This document shows, in pieces, positions 23,467 to 31,973 of a DNA stretch of 64,000 nt (positions are counted from its first letter, which is position 1; each line of letters starts with the position of its first letter). Below the pieces are notes generated by a model. The model searched no databases. It was not told the DNA's origin and was given only the letters and a program-made list of their open reading frames with translations. Source of the DNA: Alphaproteobacteria bacterium (GTDB lineage: Bacteria; Pseudomonadota; Alphaproteobacteria; Sphingomonadales; Sphingomonadaceae); contig JAGWWF010000001.1 in NCBI GenBank assembly GCA_018970445.1, positions 62,001 through 126,000 on the forward strand, read 5' to 3'. A program made the position numbers and the translations under genes.

Positions 23467-24669
23467 TTACCACCCCACCGGATCGGCAAAGGCGCTGCCC
23501 TGCCGTTCCAGCTGGGTGGCGATGGCATATTTGTGCACCTCGGTCGGCCCGTCATACAGGCGGAACGGGCGCATATCGCGGAAGATCATCTCCACCACCG
23601 TCTCGCTGGTCACGCCGATGCCGCCCAGAATCTGCACGCAGCGATCGGCCACCCTGAACAGCTCCTCCGACACGCTGGCCTTGACGATGCTGCTTTCGTG
23701 GCGGGCACGGATGCCCTGATCCAGCATCCAGGCGACATGGCGGATGGCCAGCCGGGCCTGGTGCATGGCGATTTCATTGTCGGCCAGCATGAAGCTCACG
23801 CCCTGATGGGCCAGCAGCGGCTTGCCAAAGGCGGTGCGCACCCGCGCATGGTCCAGCGCGATCTGCTGGCAGCGCGCCGCCGCGCCCAGCCAACGCATGC
23901 AGTGGGTGAGCCGCGCCGGCGCCAGCCGCATCTGGGCATAGCGCAGGGCCGAACCGATCTCGCCCAGGATCTGGCTGGGCCCCAGCCGCAGCCCGTCGAA
24001 GCGCACGACGCAATGGCCTTCGACATAGTTGCGGTCCATCGAATCCATCACCCGTTCGATGTGGATGCCCGGCGTGTCGCCTTCGCACAGGAACAAGGTG
24101 GGGCCGTGCGGCCCGTGGGCATTGGGCGCCACATCGGCCATGATGATCCAGGTCTTCGCGCCATTGGCCCCGGTGATCAGCCATTTCAGCCCGGAAATCG
24201 CATAATCATTGCCGTTGAACACGGCCGTGGTCTTCAGCTGGCCGGGGTCGCTGCCGGCGCCATCGGGCTCGGTCATGGCGAACACGCTGCGGCGGTGGCC
24301 GTCGATCATCGGCTGCAGATACTGCTTCACCTGGTCCGGCCGGGCGATGCGGGACAGCAGATACATATTGCCTTCATCCGGCGCGGCACAGTTCATCGCC
24401 ACCGGGCCCAGCGTGGACCAGCCGGCGGCTTCGAACACCGCGGCCTGGGTGGCATGATCAAAGCCCAGGCCGCCCAGCGCCGCTGGTGCCTGCGGGGTGA
24501 GCAGGCCTTCGGCGCGCGCCAGCGCCACCAGTTCGGCGCGCAGCTCGTCGTTGGGGCCATGCTGGGTCAGGCGCGGATCGCGTTCGAACGGGATGATCTT
24601 TTCGATCACGAACCGGCGCACGCGGCGGGCCAGCGCCTTGGTCTCTTCGGGCAGGGTGAAATCGGTCAC
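23467..24669 (-). CDS. Acyl-CoA dehydrogenase-family protein, ACAD10/11- or LvaC-like
   Basis: 400 aa with an ACAD fold: FAMTEPDGAGSDPGQLKT and AISGLKWLITGANGA in the FAD strands, FGKPLLAHQGVSFMLADNEI and ILGGIGVTSETVVEMIFRD in the C-terminal helices. The terminal loop is YDGPTEVHKYAIATQL: Asp373 stands where classical dehydrogenases have the Glu base, a replacement shared with ACAD10/11 and LvaC. Those enzymes act after a kinase partner on 4-phosphoryl-acyl-CoAs. Start is GTG 24669, overlapping the kinase stop as GTGA. It is the second gene of a two-gene operon. Confidence 0.88.
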   Translation of the reverse strand: MTDFTLPEETKALARRVRRFVIEKIIPFERDPRLTQHGPNDELRAELVALARAEGLLTPQAPAALGGLGFDHATQAAVFEAAGWSTLGPVAMNCAAPDEGNMYLLSRIARPDQVKQYLQPMIDGHRRSVFAMTEPDGAGSDPGQLKTTAVFNGNDYAISGLKWLITGANGAKTWIIMADVAPNAHGPHGPTLFLCEGDTPGIHIERVMDSMDRNYVEGHCVVRFDGLRLGPSQILGEIGSALRYAQMRLAPARLTHCMRWLGAAARCQQIALDHARVRTAFGKPLLAHQGVSFMLADNEIAMHQARLAIRHVAWMLDQGIRARHESSIVKASVSEELFRVADRCVQILGGIGVTSETVVEMIFRDMRPFRLYDGPTEVHKYAIATQLERQGSAFADPVGW

Positions 24670-25679
24670 AATTCGCCTTTCCTGAACGCCGCCAGCGCCT
24701 GGGCGATGATCGCCTGCGCCAGCGGTTCAAAATGCTGATAGCGGCTGCCGTCCATTTCGCCGCGCTGCCATTTTCGGTAAAGCTGCATCCAGGCCACCGC
24801 CAGCCGCAATCGCGCCAGCGCCAGCGGCCAGACCAGATCGCCCACATCGGCCCCGCTGATCGCCTCATAGCGCGCCGCCACCGCCCGACGCCCCGGCCAG
24901 CCGGGCGTGAGCGACGGCACCGCCTGCAAGGGTTTCACATCATCGGGGTCGCCCGGTTCGATCCAGTAGGACAACAGGATCGCCAGATCGAAGCCGCGCG
25001 GGCCGCGTGTCGCCATGTCCCAATCGATCATCGCCTGGGCCCGGCACGTGACCGGATCGACCAGCAGATTGTCGGGCTTCAGATCCATGTGCAGCAGCAC
25101 GGGCACGCCGGTTTCGCCCGGCACGGCGGCGGCCAGCGCGGCGATCAGCGCCGCCACCGCCGCAGGCAGGCCATCGGGCCACACGGCGGCGGCCCGCGCC
25201 GTCCAGCCGTTGAGCTGGCGGGCATGAAAACCCGCGGGCTTGCCCAGATCGCCCAGGCCCACCGCGTCGGGATCAAGGCCATGCAGCGCCGCCATCGCCT
25301 GCACCGTGGTTTCCACCAGCGCCAGCCCATCGCCGGCCTGCGGCGGCAAGCGGCCGGCAATCGCCACCCCGTCCCGCCGCTCGATCAGCTGGAATTTGGT
25401 GCCCAGCACGGCTTCGTCGTCGCAAAAGGCGATCAGGCGCGGCACCAGCGGGAACGGCGGCGCCAGGGCGGCCAGCACCCGCGCCTCGCGCGCCATGTCG
25501 CTGGCCCCGGCCGCCAGCAGGCCGGGCGGCGGCCGCCGCAGCACCGCCGGCCCGCTGGCCAGCATCACGCCCTCGTTCCGGTTGGCGATGCCGCCGCCCA
25601 GCCGTTCCAGTGTTGCGCCGGGGGGCAGCGCCAGACCCTGCGTGGCCAGCCAGTCACCCAGGCGATCAATGTCCATCAT
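24666..25679 (-). CDS. Phosphotransferase-family kinase, ACAD10/11 N-domain- or LvaA-like
   Basis: 337 aa of the aminoglycoside phosphotransferase/protein-kinase-like fold. The order is GGIANRNEGVMLA (nucleotide loop), FQLIERRDGVAI hinge, LLHMDLKPDNLLVD (catalytic loop HxDxxxxN, about 200) and MIDWDMATRGPRGFDLAIL (metal-binding Asp). This subgroup is fused to an acyl-CoA dehydrogenase in animal ACAD10/11 and stands alone as LvaA, which phosphorylates the 4-hydroxyl of 4-hydroxyvaleryl-CoA. The adjacent, translationally coupled ACAD (GTGA overlap) supports that reading over antibiotic resistance. Confidence 0.88.
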   Translation of the reverse strand: MMDIDRLGDWLATQGLALPPGATLERLGGGIANRNEGVMLASGPAVLRRPPPGLLAAGASDMAREARVLAALAPPFPLVPRLIAFCDDEAVLGTKFQLIERRDGVAIAGRLPPQAGDGLALVETTVQAMAALHGLDPDAVGLGDLGKPAGFHARQLNGWTARAAAVWPDGLPAAVAALIAALAAAVPGETGVPVLLHMDLKPDNLLVDPVTCRAQAMIDWDMATRGPRGFDLAILLSYWIEPGDPDDVKPLQAVPSLTPGWPGRRAVAARYEAISGADVGDLVWPLALARLRLAVAWMQLYRKWQRGEMDGSRYQHFEPLAQAIIAQALAAFRKGEL

Positions 25680-25772
25680 GCCGCCAGCGCTATCACGCCG
25701 GTCCCGCCGCGCAACAGCCTGTCAAAAACCCGTCACTGGATATTGCGGCGACGGCTGCCTATGCTTTTGCGC

Positions 25773-26312
25773 ATGTCTGTGCCTCCCATTCTTGCCAGTG
25801 ATCGCCTGGCGCTGCGCCCGCACCGTCTGGATGATTTCGAACGGCTGGCGCTGATGTGGTCGCACCCGGTGGTGGTGACGCATTTCGGTGGCAAGCCGTT
25901 CACCCGCGAAGACAGCTGGAACCGCCTGTTGCGCTATGTCGGGCATTGGCAGCTGCTGGGCTTCGGCATCTGGGCCGTCACCCTGCGCGATGACGATCTG
26001 CATCTGGGCGATGTCGGCTTTCTGCACGGCGAGCGTGACGGGGTGGACGCGTTCGGCTGCCCGGAAGCGGCCTGGAGCTTTCATCCCGAAGCGCAGGGCC
26101 AGGGCTATGCCAGCGAGGCCGTGGCCTGTGCGCTGGCCTGGGCCGATGCGGCGGCCGATCCGCGCTTTGATCGCACCGTGGCGATGATCAATCCCGGCAA
26201 CGCCGCCAGCATCGCGGTGGCCCGCCGCTGCGGCTTTGCCATCCATGCCGAGGCGATCTATCGCGCCGAGCCGGTGGGCCTGTGGGGCCGCGATCGCACG
26301 ATCGCCGCCTGA
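25773..26312 (+). CDS. GNAT-family acetyltransferase (RimJ/RimL type)
   Basis: 179 aa. LASDRLALRPHRLDDF opens the domain; EAAWSFHPEAQGQGYASEAV is the acetyl-CoA loop (QGQGYA), and MINPGNAASIAVARRCGF is the C-terminal motif, the pattern of Acetyltransf_3 (RimJ/L-like) enzymes that acetylate protein N-termini or small amines. ATG 25773 is chosen; an in-frame ATG at 25761 would add four residues, and neither has a good ribosome site. It is divergent from the LvaA-like kinase (93-nt gap). Confidence 0.85.
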   Translation: MSVPPILASDRLALRPHRLDDFERLALMWSHPVVVTHFGGKPFTREDSWNRLLRYVGHWQLLGFGIWAVTLRDDDLHLGDVGFLHGERDGVDAFGCPEAAWSFHPEAQGQGYASEAVACALAWADAAADPRFDRTVAMINPGNAASIAVARRCGFAIHAEAIYRAEPVGLWGRDRTIAA

Positions 26313-26380
26313 ACCTGGCCGGGGCTGGCGGGGCCGGAGCAACTGTGCGACGAACAGGCATTGCCACGGGGGGGCTGCTG

Positions 26381-27001
26381 ATGCGCGCAATTGGACTGGC
26401 ACTGGTGATGATCGGCCTGGCCATGCCGGCGGCCGCGGCCCGGCGCGAACAGTTTGCGATGGCGCCGGGCTTTGATGTGCCCGCCAGTTTCAATGACACG
26501 GCGCGCGGCGGTGCAACCTATCACATCACCGTGCTGCACCCGGCCGCGATCGCGCCCGACAGCCTCAATGTCTCCATCGGCGGGCTGATCCGCTATTGGC
26601 AGAATGTCGGCATCTATCGCGAATTCGATACGGTCTTCAGCCTCAATCGCAACCTGTGCGATGGCGGCGGCTGCCTGCTGACCGGGGGGCGGGTGACGGC
26701 ACAATTCGCGCTGCCCGGCCCGGAACAGCCCAGCGGGCCGGAATGCGCCGATCAGCTGTTTGTGCAGTGCCGCTTTTCCTATGGGCCGTTCGCGGTGACG
26801 CTGGATCATGGCTATCAATCGGCGGCGGGCGGCACGGTGACGGTGCTGGCCTATTCCGGCGGCGTGCCGGAGCCTTCATCCTGGGCGATGCTGCTGGCCG
26901 GCTTTGCCGCGGTGGGCGGCGCAGCGCGGCGGCGGCGTTTCAATCGCCCCGCGCCGGCCACCACAGCGGCCCCACCAGCACCAGCAGCAGGATCAGATTG
27001 A
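26381..27001 (+). CDS. PEP-CTERM sorting-domain protein with extended C-terminus
   Basis: 206 aa. Signal peptide 1-20 (MRAIGLALVMIGLAMPAAAA), a small beta-rich passenger with four Cys (FSLNRNLCDGGGCLL, ECADQLFVQC), and the sorting tail VPEPSSWAMLLAGFAAVGG followed by AARRRR. Such tails are cut by exosortase, linking the protein to export with extracellular polysaccharide. Unusually, about 20 residues (FNRPAPATTAAPP...) follow the Arg cluster where the protein normally ends, and they overlap the convergent gene by 62 nt. ATG 26381 has a GGGGGG ribosome site. Confidence 0.85.
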   Translation: MRAIGLALVMIGLAMPAAAARREQFAMAPGFDVPASFNDTARGGATYHITVLHPAAIAPDSLNVSIGGLIRYWQNVGIYREFDTVFSLNRNLCDGGGCLLTGGRVTAQFALPGPEQPSGPECADQLFVQCRFSYGPFAVTLDHGYQSAAGGTVTVLAYSGGVPEPSSWAMLLAGFAAVGGAARRRRFNRPAPATTAAPPAPAAGSD

Positions 27002-27362
27002 ACCCGGCGTTGCTGGCATGACCGGCGGCGATGGAACCGGCGCTGTCGACCAGGCACCAGGCCAGCAGCCCGGCCACCACCGTGCGCCGCACCGGTTCCG
27101 GCGCGCGTTCATGCACCAGGCTGGCCAGGCACCAGACGATCACGGCCAGGCCCAGCAGGAAGCCGCCGCTGATCGCTGCAAGGAAACGGGCGCCATCGCC
27201 GTCCAGGGTCTGCCCGCCATCCAGCGGCCAGGCCAGCAGATCCAGCGACCAGTGTGCCAGCCCGCCCAGTCCCGGAATGGCGGCCAGCGACAGCACCGGG
27301 CCGAACAGGCCGATGCCGATGGCGGTGAATTTCAACCAGGCGCGGTGTTGGGCTGCGGTCAT
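26940..27362 (-). CDS. Small four-helix membrane protein, unknown function
   Basis: 140 aa with four predicted membrane helices (about 10-31, 58-80, 90-108, 112-133). No family is recognised with confidence. ATG 27362 is preceded by AAAGGA at 8 nt; an ATG 9 nt upstream would lack spacing. It lies 47 nt downstream of a TetR regulator on the same strand, so it may be that regulator's target or share its transcript. Its 3' end overlaps the PEP-CTERM gene. Confidence 0.72.
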   Translation of the reverse strand: MTAAQHRAWLKFTAIGIGLFGPVLSLAAIPGLGGLAHWSLDLLAWPLDGGQTLDGDGARFLAAISGGFLLGLAVIVWCLASLVHERAPEPVRRTVVAGLLAWCLVDSAGSIAAGHASNAGFNLILLLVLVGPLWWPARGD

Positions 27363-27409
27363 GGGAATCATCCTTTCCCACGCAGACTGGCGCAGAAATG
27401 TAGCGAGCG

Positions 27410-27961
27410 CTACACAAATCGCACGCTGGCCATGGCGCGCGTTGCCGCATCGGCCTGGGCCGTGCTGCCGGCCATGTCGAACAGGGCCAGCCCGTCGATC
27501 ACCGCCAGCAGCAGGGCGGCCTGTTCGCGCCGGGCCGGGCCGGGCGGGGCATCGATGCGCGCCTCCAGCCAGGCCATGAACTGATCGAGGATGCGGGTGG
27601 CAATGGCGGGATAGGGTTGCTGCTGCCGGGCGGCGGCGGCGGCAATGTCCAGCCACAGCCGCATCGATGGCTGCATCGCCGGGCTGCGCACCAGGCCGGT
27701 GGCGGCCAGCAGCAGCTGTTCGGGCGGCATCGGCGTGGCCGGCAGGGCGGCATCCAGCCCATCGGCAAAGCCATCGGCCAGCCGTCCGATCGCACAGGCC
27801 AGCACATCGGCCTTGTCGCGGAAATAATAGAGCAGCATGCGGTCGCTCACCCCGGCGGCGGCCGCCAAGGGCCGCAGGCTGGTCTGGGTGAGGCCGGTGG
27901 CCAGCAGATGGCCGGCCAGCGCCGAGATCACCCGTTCGCGCTGTTCATCCCGGATCCGCAT
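27410..27961 (-). CDS. TetR/AcrR-family transcriptional regulator
   Basis: 183 aa. The helix-turn-helix is in residues 5-52: TQTSLRPLAAAAGVSDRMLL followed by YYFRDKADVL, the standard TetR recognition helix and Tyr-Tyr-Phe hinge. The remaining all-helical domain binds an unknown ligand and dimerises. ATG 27961 is preceded by GGGGAA; longer in-frame openings into 28081 look like noise. The adjacent membrane protein gene is the closest candidate target. Confidence 0.85.
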   Translation of the reverse strand: MRIRDEQRERVISALAGHLLATGLTQTSLRPLAAAAGVSDRMLLYYFRDKADVLACAIGRLADGFADGLDAALPATPMPPEQLLLAATGLVRSPAMQPSMRLWLDIAAAAARQQQPYPAIATRILDQFMAWLEARIDAPPGPARREQAALLLAVIDGLALFDMAGSTAQADAATRAMASVRFV

Positions 27962-28025
27962 GATTCCCCGCGCCGCTGCCTGGCCGGCCGGGGTGGCCGT
28001 TGGCCTGACCATGGTGACAAGAACG

Positions 28026-28193
28026 GCGGTGCCATGCAAATCTTGCGCGCCGCTGATGGGCGCCATGACAGCGATCGGCAATCTTCATCGTGGGCGGGAA
28101 GACGAAGCGAGGGAACCGAAGGAGCCGGAGCCGTTCCGGCCGTTGCGCCCGGACGCCCGCAGACGGCATGGCTTGACAATCGTGAAGCCGTGA
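28026..28193 (+). pseudogene. Remnant of an EI24-family gene 3' end
   Basis: The plus-strand frame ending at TGA 28191-28193 reads AVPCKSCAPLMGAMTA then IGNLHRGREDEAR. This aligns with the C-terminus of the intact minus-strand EI24 protein next door (AVPFLNLVAPLMGAMMA then THIFHREREDAAR). The DNA agrees too: 17 consecutive bases are shared (28047-28063 against the complement of 28515-28531), and by hand about 50 of 66 positions match from 28047. No start or membrane helices remain. It is in inverse orientation to the intact copy, and the tail after 28112 is unrelated. Between it and the intact gene (28194-28456) I see no gene. Confidence 0.72.
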
Positions 28194-28456
28194 TGGCACG
28201 CGTGCCGGCAGGCGATACTGAAAAATCCGGGCCTGGATGCCCGCATGTGCGCGCATTCCATCTCCGCTTTGTCGGCAGGGAAAGACGTGGCCCTGGCGGG
28301 CATTTTGGTGGATGGCCGCGCGTGGTGTGGCCCGAACATGTCATCGAAGCAAGGCCCCTGCCCACAGCCGACTGCACCTCCTACTGAATTGCAGTTCTGC
28401 GCCTTCTGAGCGCCACCATGTCCGGGCCTTGCCGTCCGGACCGGCAGCGGCCGGCT

Positions 28457-29158
28457 TTACGTCTGCCTTGCTGCGTCTTCCCGCTCGCGGTGGAAGATGT
28501 GGGTGGCCATCATTGCGCCCATCAGCGGCGCGACGAGATTCAGGAACGGCACGGCGAACAGGCCGGCGGTCAACAGGCCGATGGCCCATGAATCCCATTT
28601 GTGCTGGCCGGGCCAGGCGCGGCTTTCGCCCAGGGCCACATGGCGGGCGGCGACGGCCTCCAGATATTCGCGGCCCAGCGCCCAGCCGTTGGCCACAACG
28701 AACAGGATCAGCGGCCCGATGCCGGTGACCAGCAGCAGCAGATAGGCCGGCAACAGCAGGGCGTTGATCAGGGCGACACGGGTCGCCGCCCGGCCGCCCA
28801 TGGCGAGTTCGACGCCAAAGCCCAGCGCGTGGCCCTTTGCGGCGGGGTAATAGCGGCGCTCGACCGCCACGATGATTTCATCCTGCCACATGGCCATGAC
28901 GGCGGTGGCGATGCTGGTGAAACCCAGCCAGGTCAACAGCATCGACAGCAGGATGGCGGCAGCGTCTCCGGCACCGGCGGCCCAGAAATCCCGGAGCCAG
29001 GCGGGCCAGCCGGCGGTTTCGACAAGGCCGATGCCCCTGAACACCGCCCAGGCCAGGGCGGCGAACAGCACCAGGGTGAGCAACAGGGCGCGCAGCAGCA
29101 CCCGGCGGATGGCCGGGTCCCACAATTGCGCGAAGGCGAGGATGAACGCGGCCGCCAT
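28457..29158 (-). CDS. EI24 domain-containing (CysZ-like) membrane protein
   Basis: 233 aa with about five or six hydrophobic stretches: LLRALLLTLVLFAALAWAVF, AAILLSMLLTWLGFTSIAT, LINALLLPAYLLLLVTGIG and IGLLTAGLFAVPFLNLVAPL. DEIIVAVERRYYPAAKG followed by GRAATRVALINALLLPAYL and ANGWALGREYLEAVAARH are typical of the EI24/CysZ group, to which the CysZ sulfate channel belongs. Transport specificity is unknown. ATG 29158 is the first Met before the first helix; the ribosome site is weak. It is divergent from the adenosine-kinase-like gene. Confidence 0.83.
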   Translation of the reverse strand: MAAAFILAFAQLWDPAIRRVLLRALLLTLVLFAALAWAVFRGIGLVETAGWPAWLRDFWAAGAGDAAAILLSMLLTWLGFTSIATAVMAMWQDEIIVAVERRYYPAAKGHALGFGVELAMGGRAATRVALINALLLPAYLLLLVTGIGPLILFVVANGWALGREYLEAVAARHVALGESRAWPGQHKWDSWAIGLLTAGLFAVPFLNLVAPLMGAMMATHIFHREREDAARQT

Positions 29159-29231
29159 GGGGCCCAAGCTAAGGGGTGGGCAGGGCCGGGGCAAGCCGCT
29201 ATGGGCCGGACGATCAGTTTCAGGAGCCTGC

Positions 29232-30227
29232 ATGACCGCCACCCGCCGTTTCGACATATTGGCCATGGGCAATGCCATTGTGGACGTGATCAGCAGCGAG
29301 ACGCCGGACTTCCTGTCTGGCCGGGGCATCGCGCATGGCTCGATGCGGCTGATCGCGGCGGCAGAGGCAGAGGCGCTGTATGCCGCCATGAACCCCGGCC
29401 GCCAGATCAGCGGCGGTTCGGCCGCCAATTCGGTGGTGGGCGCGGCCATGCTGGGCGCGCGCACCGCCTTTGTCGGCCGGGTGGCGGCCGATCCGCTCGG
29501 CCAGTTCTTCACCGATGATATCCGCGCCGCCGGCGTGCATTTCGCCACCCCCCCGGCCAGCGGCGGCAATCCCACCGGCCGCTGTCTGATCGTGGTGACG
29601 CCCGATGGCGAGCGGACGATGAACACCTATCTGGGCGCCTGCCAGGAACTGGATGCGGCCGATCTGGATGCCGAACTGGTGGCGGCATCCGGCATTCTCT
29701 ATCTGGAAGGCTATCTGTGGGATCCGGCGGCGCCGCGCGCGGCGATGCAGGCAGCGATCAAGGTGGCGCGCGCCGCCGGCAACAAGGTGGCCTTCACCCT
29801 TTCCGACGTCTTCTGCGTGGACGGCCATCGCGGCGATTTCCGCGATCTGCTCAGCCAGCATGTCGATCTGGCCTTTGGCAACGAGAATGAGGTGAAATCG
29901 CTGTATCAGACCGACGACATCGATGCCGCCATGGCCGAACTGGCCCGCCACGCCTGCATCACCGTGGTGACGCGCAGCGAAAAGGGCGCGGTGGTGATCG
30001 GCGGCGGCCAGCATTGGGAGGTGCCGGGCGAAGCGGTGGCGCGCGTGGTGGACACCACCGGGGCGGGCGATCTGTTTGCCGGCGGCTTCATGGCCGGGCT
30101 GGTGGCGGGGCGGCCCCTGCCCGATTGCGCGCGCATGGGCTGCATCGCGGCGGCCGAGGTGATTTCGCATTTTGGCGCGCGGCCGGAGGCGGATCTGCGG
30201 GCGCTGGTTGCGGCGCGGCTGGGCTGA
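29232..30227 (+). CDS. PfkB-family carbohydrate kinase, adenosine-kinase-like
   Basis: 331 aa ribokinase-fold enzyme. It has ISGGSAANSVVGAAMLGARTAFVGRVAAD (split here by position, about 55-85) typical of the N-terminal sugar-binding region, the IVVTPDGERTMNTYLGA lid and the C-terminal VDTTGAGDLFAGGF with the catalytic Asp and anion hole (about 275). It would phosphorylate the 5'-hydroxyl of adenosine or a related nucleoside; database neighbours in this order are usually called adenosine kinase, but other sugars cannot be excluded. CAGGAG precedes ATG 29232. A strong bidirectional terminator follows. Confidence 0.87.
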   Translation: MTATRRFDILAMGNAIVDVISSETPDFLSGRGIAHGSMRLIAAAEAEALYAAMNPGRQISGGSAANSVVGAAMLGARTAFVGRVAADPLGQFFTDDIRAAGVHFATPPASGGNPTGRCLIVVTPDGERTMNTYLGACQELDAADLDAELVAASGILYLEGYLWDPAAPRAAMQAAIKVARAAGNKVAFTLSDVFCVDGHRGDFRDLLSQHVDLAFGNENEVKSLYQTDDIDAAMAELARHACITVVTRSEKGAVVIGGGQHWEVPGEAVARVVDTTGAGDLFAGGFMAGLVAGRPLPDCARMGCIAAAEVISHFGARPEADLRALVAARLG

Positions 30228-30317
30228 GGCGCGGCCGGCGGCAAAGCCGCCGAGTCCGCTCAGGAGGCTGAAGGAAAGCCAGAAGTGCGCGGCAGAGCCG
30301 CGCCGTCGGACGAGTCA

Positions 30318-30347
30318 AAAAGGGCGGCCTGTTGGGGCCGCCCTTTT
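30318..30347. terminator. Bidirectional Rho-independent terminator
   Basis: AAAAGGGCGGCC (30318-30329) pairs perfectly with GGCCGCCCTTTT (30336-30347) across a 6-nt loop. The A/T ends serve as a T-tract on either strand, fitting its position between the convergent kinase and permease genes. Confidence 0.88.
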
Positions 30348-30413
30348 CGCTCGCCGTCCGAACTTGTGCGAGTCCGTGCCTATCGCAGCGCGATACGCAC
30401 TGGCCGCACGGCG

Positions 30414-31973
30414 TCACGCGTCCTTGCCACCCGGCGTATGGATCCCCGGCAGCGGGGGCACGCCCTGCGGCGGCACGTCGGGGCTGAGTTCGCCCACCTC
30501 GGTCAGCCCGCGCGCCACGTTGGAGCGGCTGCGGCCATAGAGGAAATAGAAAAGCAGGCCAATGGCCGCCCAGCCGAAGAACACCATCTGCGCTTCGATC
30601 GACAGGAAGGCAAACAGCAGCAGGCAGCCCAGCGCCGCCATCGGGGCGACCACCCACACGGCCGGCGTGCGGAACACGCGGCGGCGGCCCGGATCAGTGC
30701 GGCGCAGCGTGAGGATGGCCAGCGCCACGAAGAAGAAGGCGCACAATGTGCCGCCGTTGGAGACGGAGGCCAGCTGGCCGACCGGGAAGAAGGCGGCCGA
30801 CAGCGCAACGCCCAGGCCGGTGATGATCGTCACCACATGCGGGGTCTTGTACTTGGGGTGCACCCTGGACAGGGCCGCGGGCAGCAGGCCATCGCGGCTC
30901 ATCACGAAGAACACGCGGGTCTGGGCGAACATCATCATCAGCACCACCGACGGCAGGGCAAAGCCGGCGGCAAGGCCGAGCACATTGCCGATGCCGGGGT
31001 GGCCGATCATGCGCAGCACATGGGCCAGGGCCTCCTTGGAGCAGACCACCGGCAGCGTGGCTTCGGCATAGGATTTGCACTGTTCGGCCAGCTCCAGGCT
31101 GCCGGGGGCGAGGGCTTCACCATTGGGGCCGGCCACCGGCTGGGCCCCATAGGCCCCGATGACGCCGGCACCGACCAGCATGTAGAAGATGGTGCAGATC
31201 ACCAGGCTGCCGACCAGGCCGATGGGGATATTCTTCTGCGGGTCCTTGGTTTCTTCGGCCGCCGTGGAGACGGCATCAAAGCCGACAAAGGCGAAGAAGA
31301 TGATCGACGCGGCCGAGATCGCCCCGGTTGCGCCCAGCGGCAGGAAGGGCACGAACTTGTCGGCCTGGGCCATGGGCACGGCCAGGGCCACGAAGGCGGC
31401 CAGCGCCAGCACCTTGATCACCACCAGCACGGCGTTGACCGTGGCGCTTTCCTTGGTGCCGATCACCAGCAGCCAGGTGACGGCCAGTGCGATCACCACG
31501 GCGGGCAGATTGATGATGCCGCCGGCATAGGGGCCATTGACCAGTTCCGCCGGCATCTGGATGCCGGCAAAATTCTGGACGACACCGACGATATAGCCAG
31601 ACCAGCCGACCGCAACGGCGCTGGCCGCCACGGCATATTCCAGCACCAGCGCCCAGCCGACGATCCAGGCGAGGATTTCACCGAAAGTGGCATAGCTGTA
31701 GGTGTAGGCGCTGCCCGACACCGGAACCATCGCCGCCAGTTCGGCATAGCACAGGGCGGCCAGGCCGCAGACCAGGGCCGACAGCACGAAGCTGACCAGC
31801 ATGCCCGGCCCGGCCAGCTGCGCGGCTTCCGCCGTCAGCACGAAGATGCCGGTGCCGATGATGCCGCCAATGCCCAGCATGGTGAGCTGGAACGCGCCGA
31901 GCGAGCGGACCAGCGATTTTTTCTCAGCGGTCGCCAGGATCGAATCCAGCGACTTGACGCGCCATTTGTTCAA
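30414..31973 (-). CDS. APC-family amino acid permease (cationic amino acid type)
   Basis: 519 aa with 12-14 transmembrane segments. The first-helix motif GIGGIIGTGIFVLTAEAA, the YAELAAMVPVSGSAYTYSY stretch and FFAFVGFDAVSTAAEETKDP are those of CAT-type transporters (YfnA-like) for arginine, lysine or other amino acids. A Pro-rich cytoplasmic tail ends the protein. The start is TTG 31973, with AAGGGGA upstream and no alternative ATG in frame before the first helix. It is divergent from the arginine catabolic operon, with a CRP-type palindrome in the 217-nt gap, so arginine is the likely substrate. Confidence 0.88.
   Translation of the reverse strand: MNKWRVKSLDSILATAEKKSLVRSLGAFQLTMLGIGGIIGTGIFVLTAEAAQLAGPGMLVSFVLSALVCGLAALCYAELAAMVPVSGSAYTYSYATFGEILAWIVGWALVLEYAVAASAVAVGWSGYIVGVVQNFAGIQMPAELVNGPYAGGIINLPAVVIALAVTWLLVIGTKESATVNAVLVVIKVLALAAFVALAVPMAQADKFVPFLPLGATGAISAASIIFFAFVGFDAVSTAAEETKDPQKNIPIGLVGSLVICTIFYMLVGAGVIGAYGAQPVAGPNGEALAPGSLELAEQCKSYAEATLPVVCSKEALAHVLRMIGHPGIGNVLGLAAGFALPSVVLMMMFAQTRVFFVMSRDGLLPAALSRVHPKYKTPHVVTIITGLGVALSAAFFPVGQLASVSNGGTLCAFFFVALAILTLRRTDPGRRRVFRTPAVWVVAPMAALGCLLLFAFLSIEAQMVFFGWAAIGLLFYFLYGRSRSNVARGLTEVGELSPDVPPQGVPPLPGIHTPGGKDA

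Noticed and set aside
24666-25679. Aminoglycoside resistance kinase
   Set aside because: It shares the fold, but the coupled acyl-CoA dehydrogenase with a DGPTEVH tail points to acyl-CoA metabolism instead.
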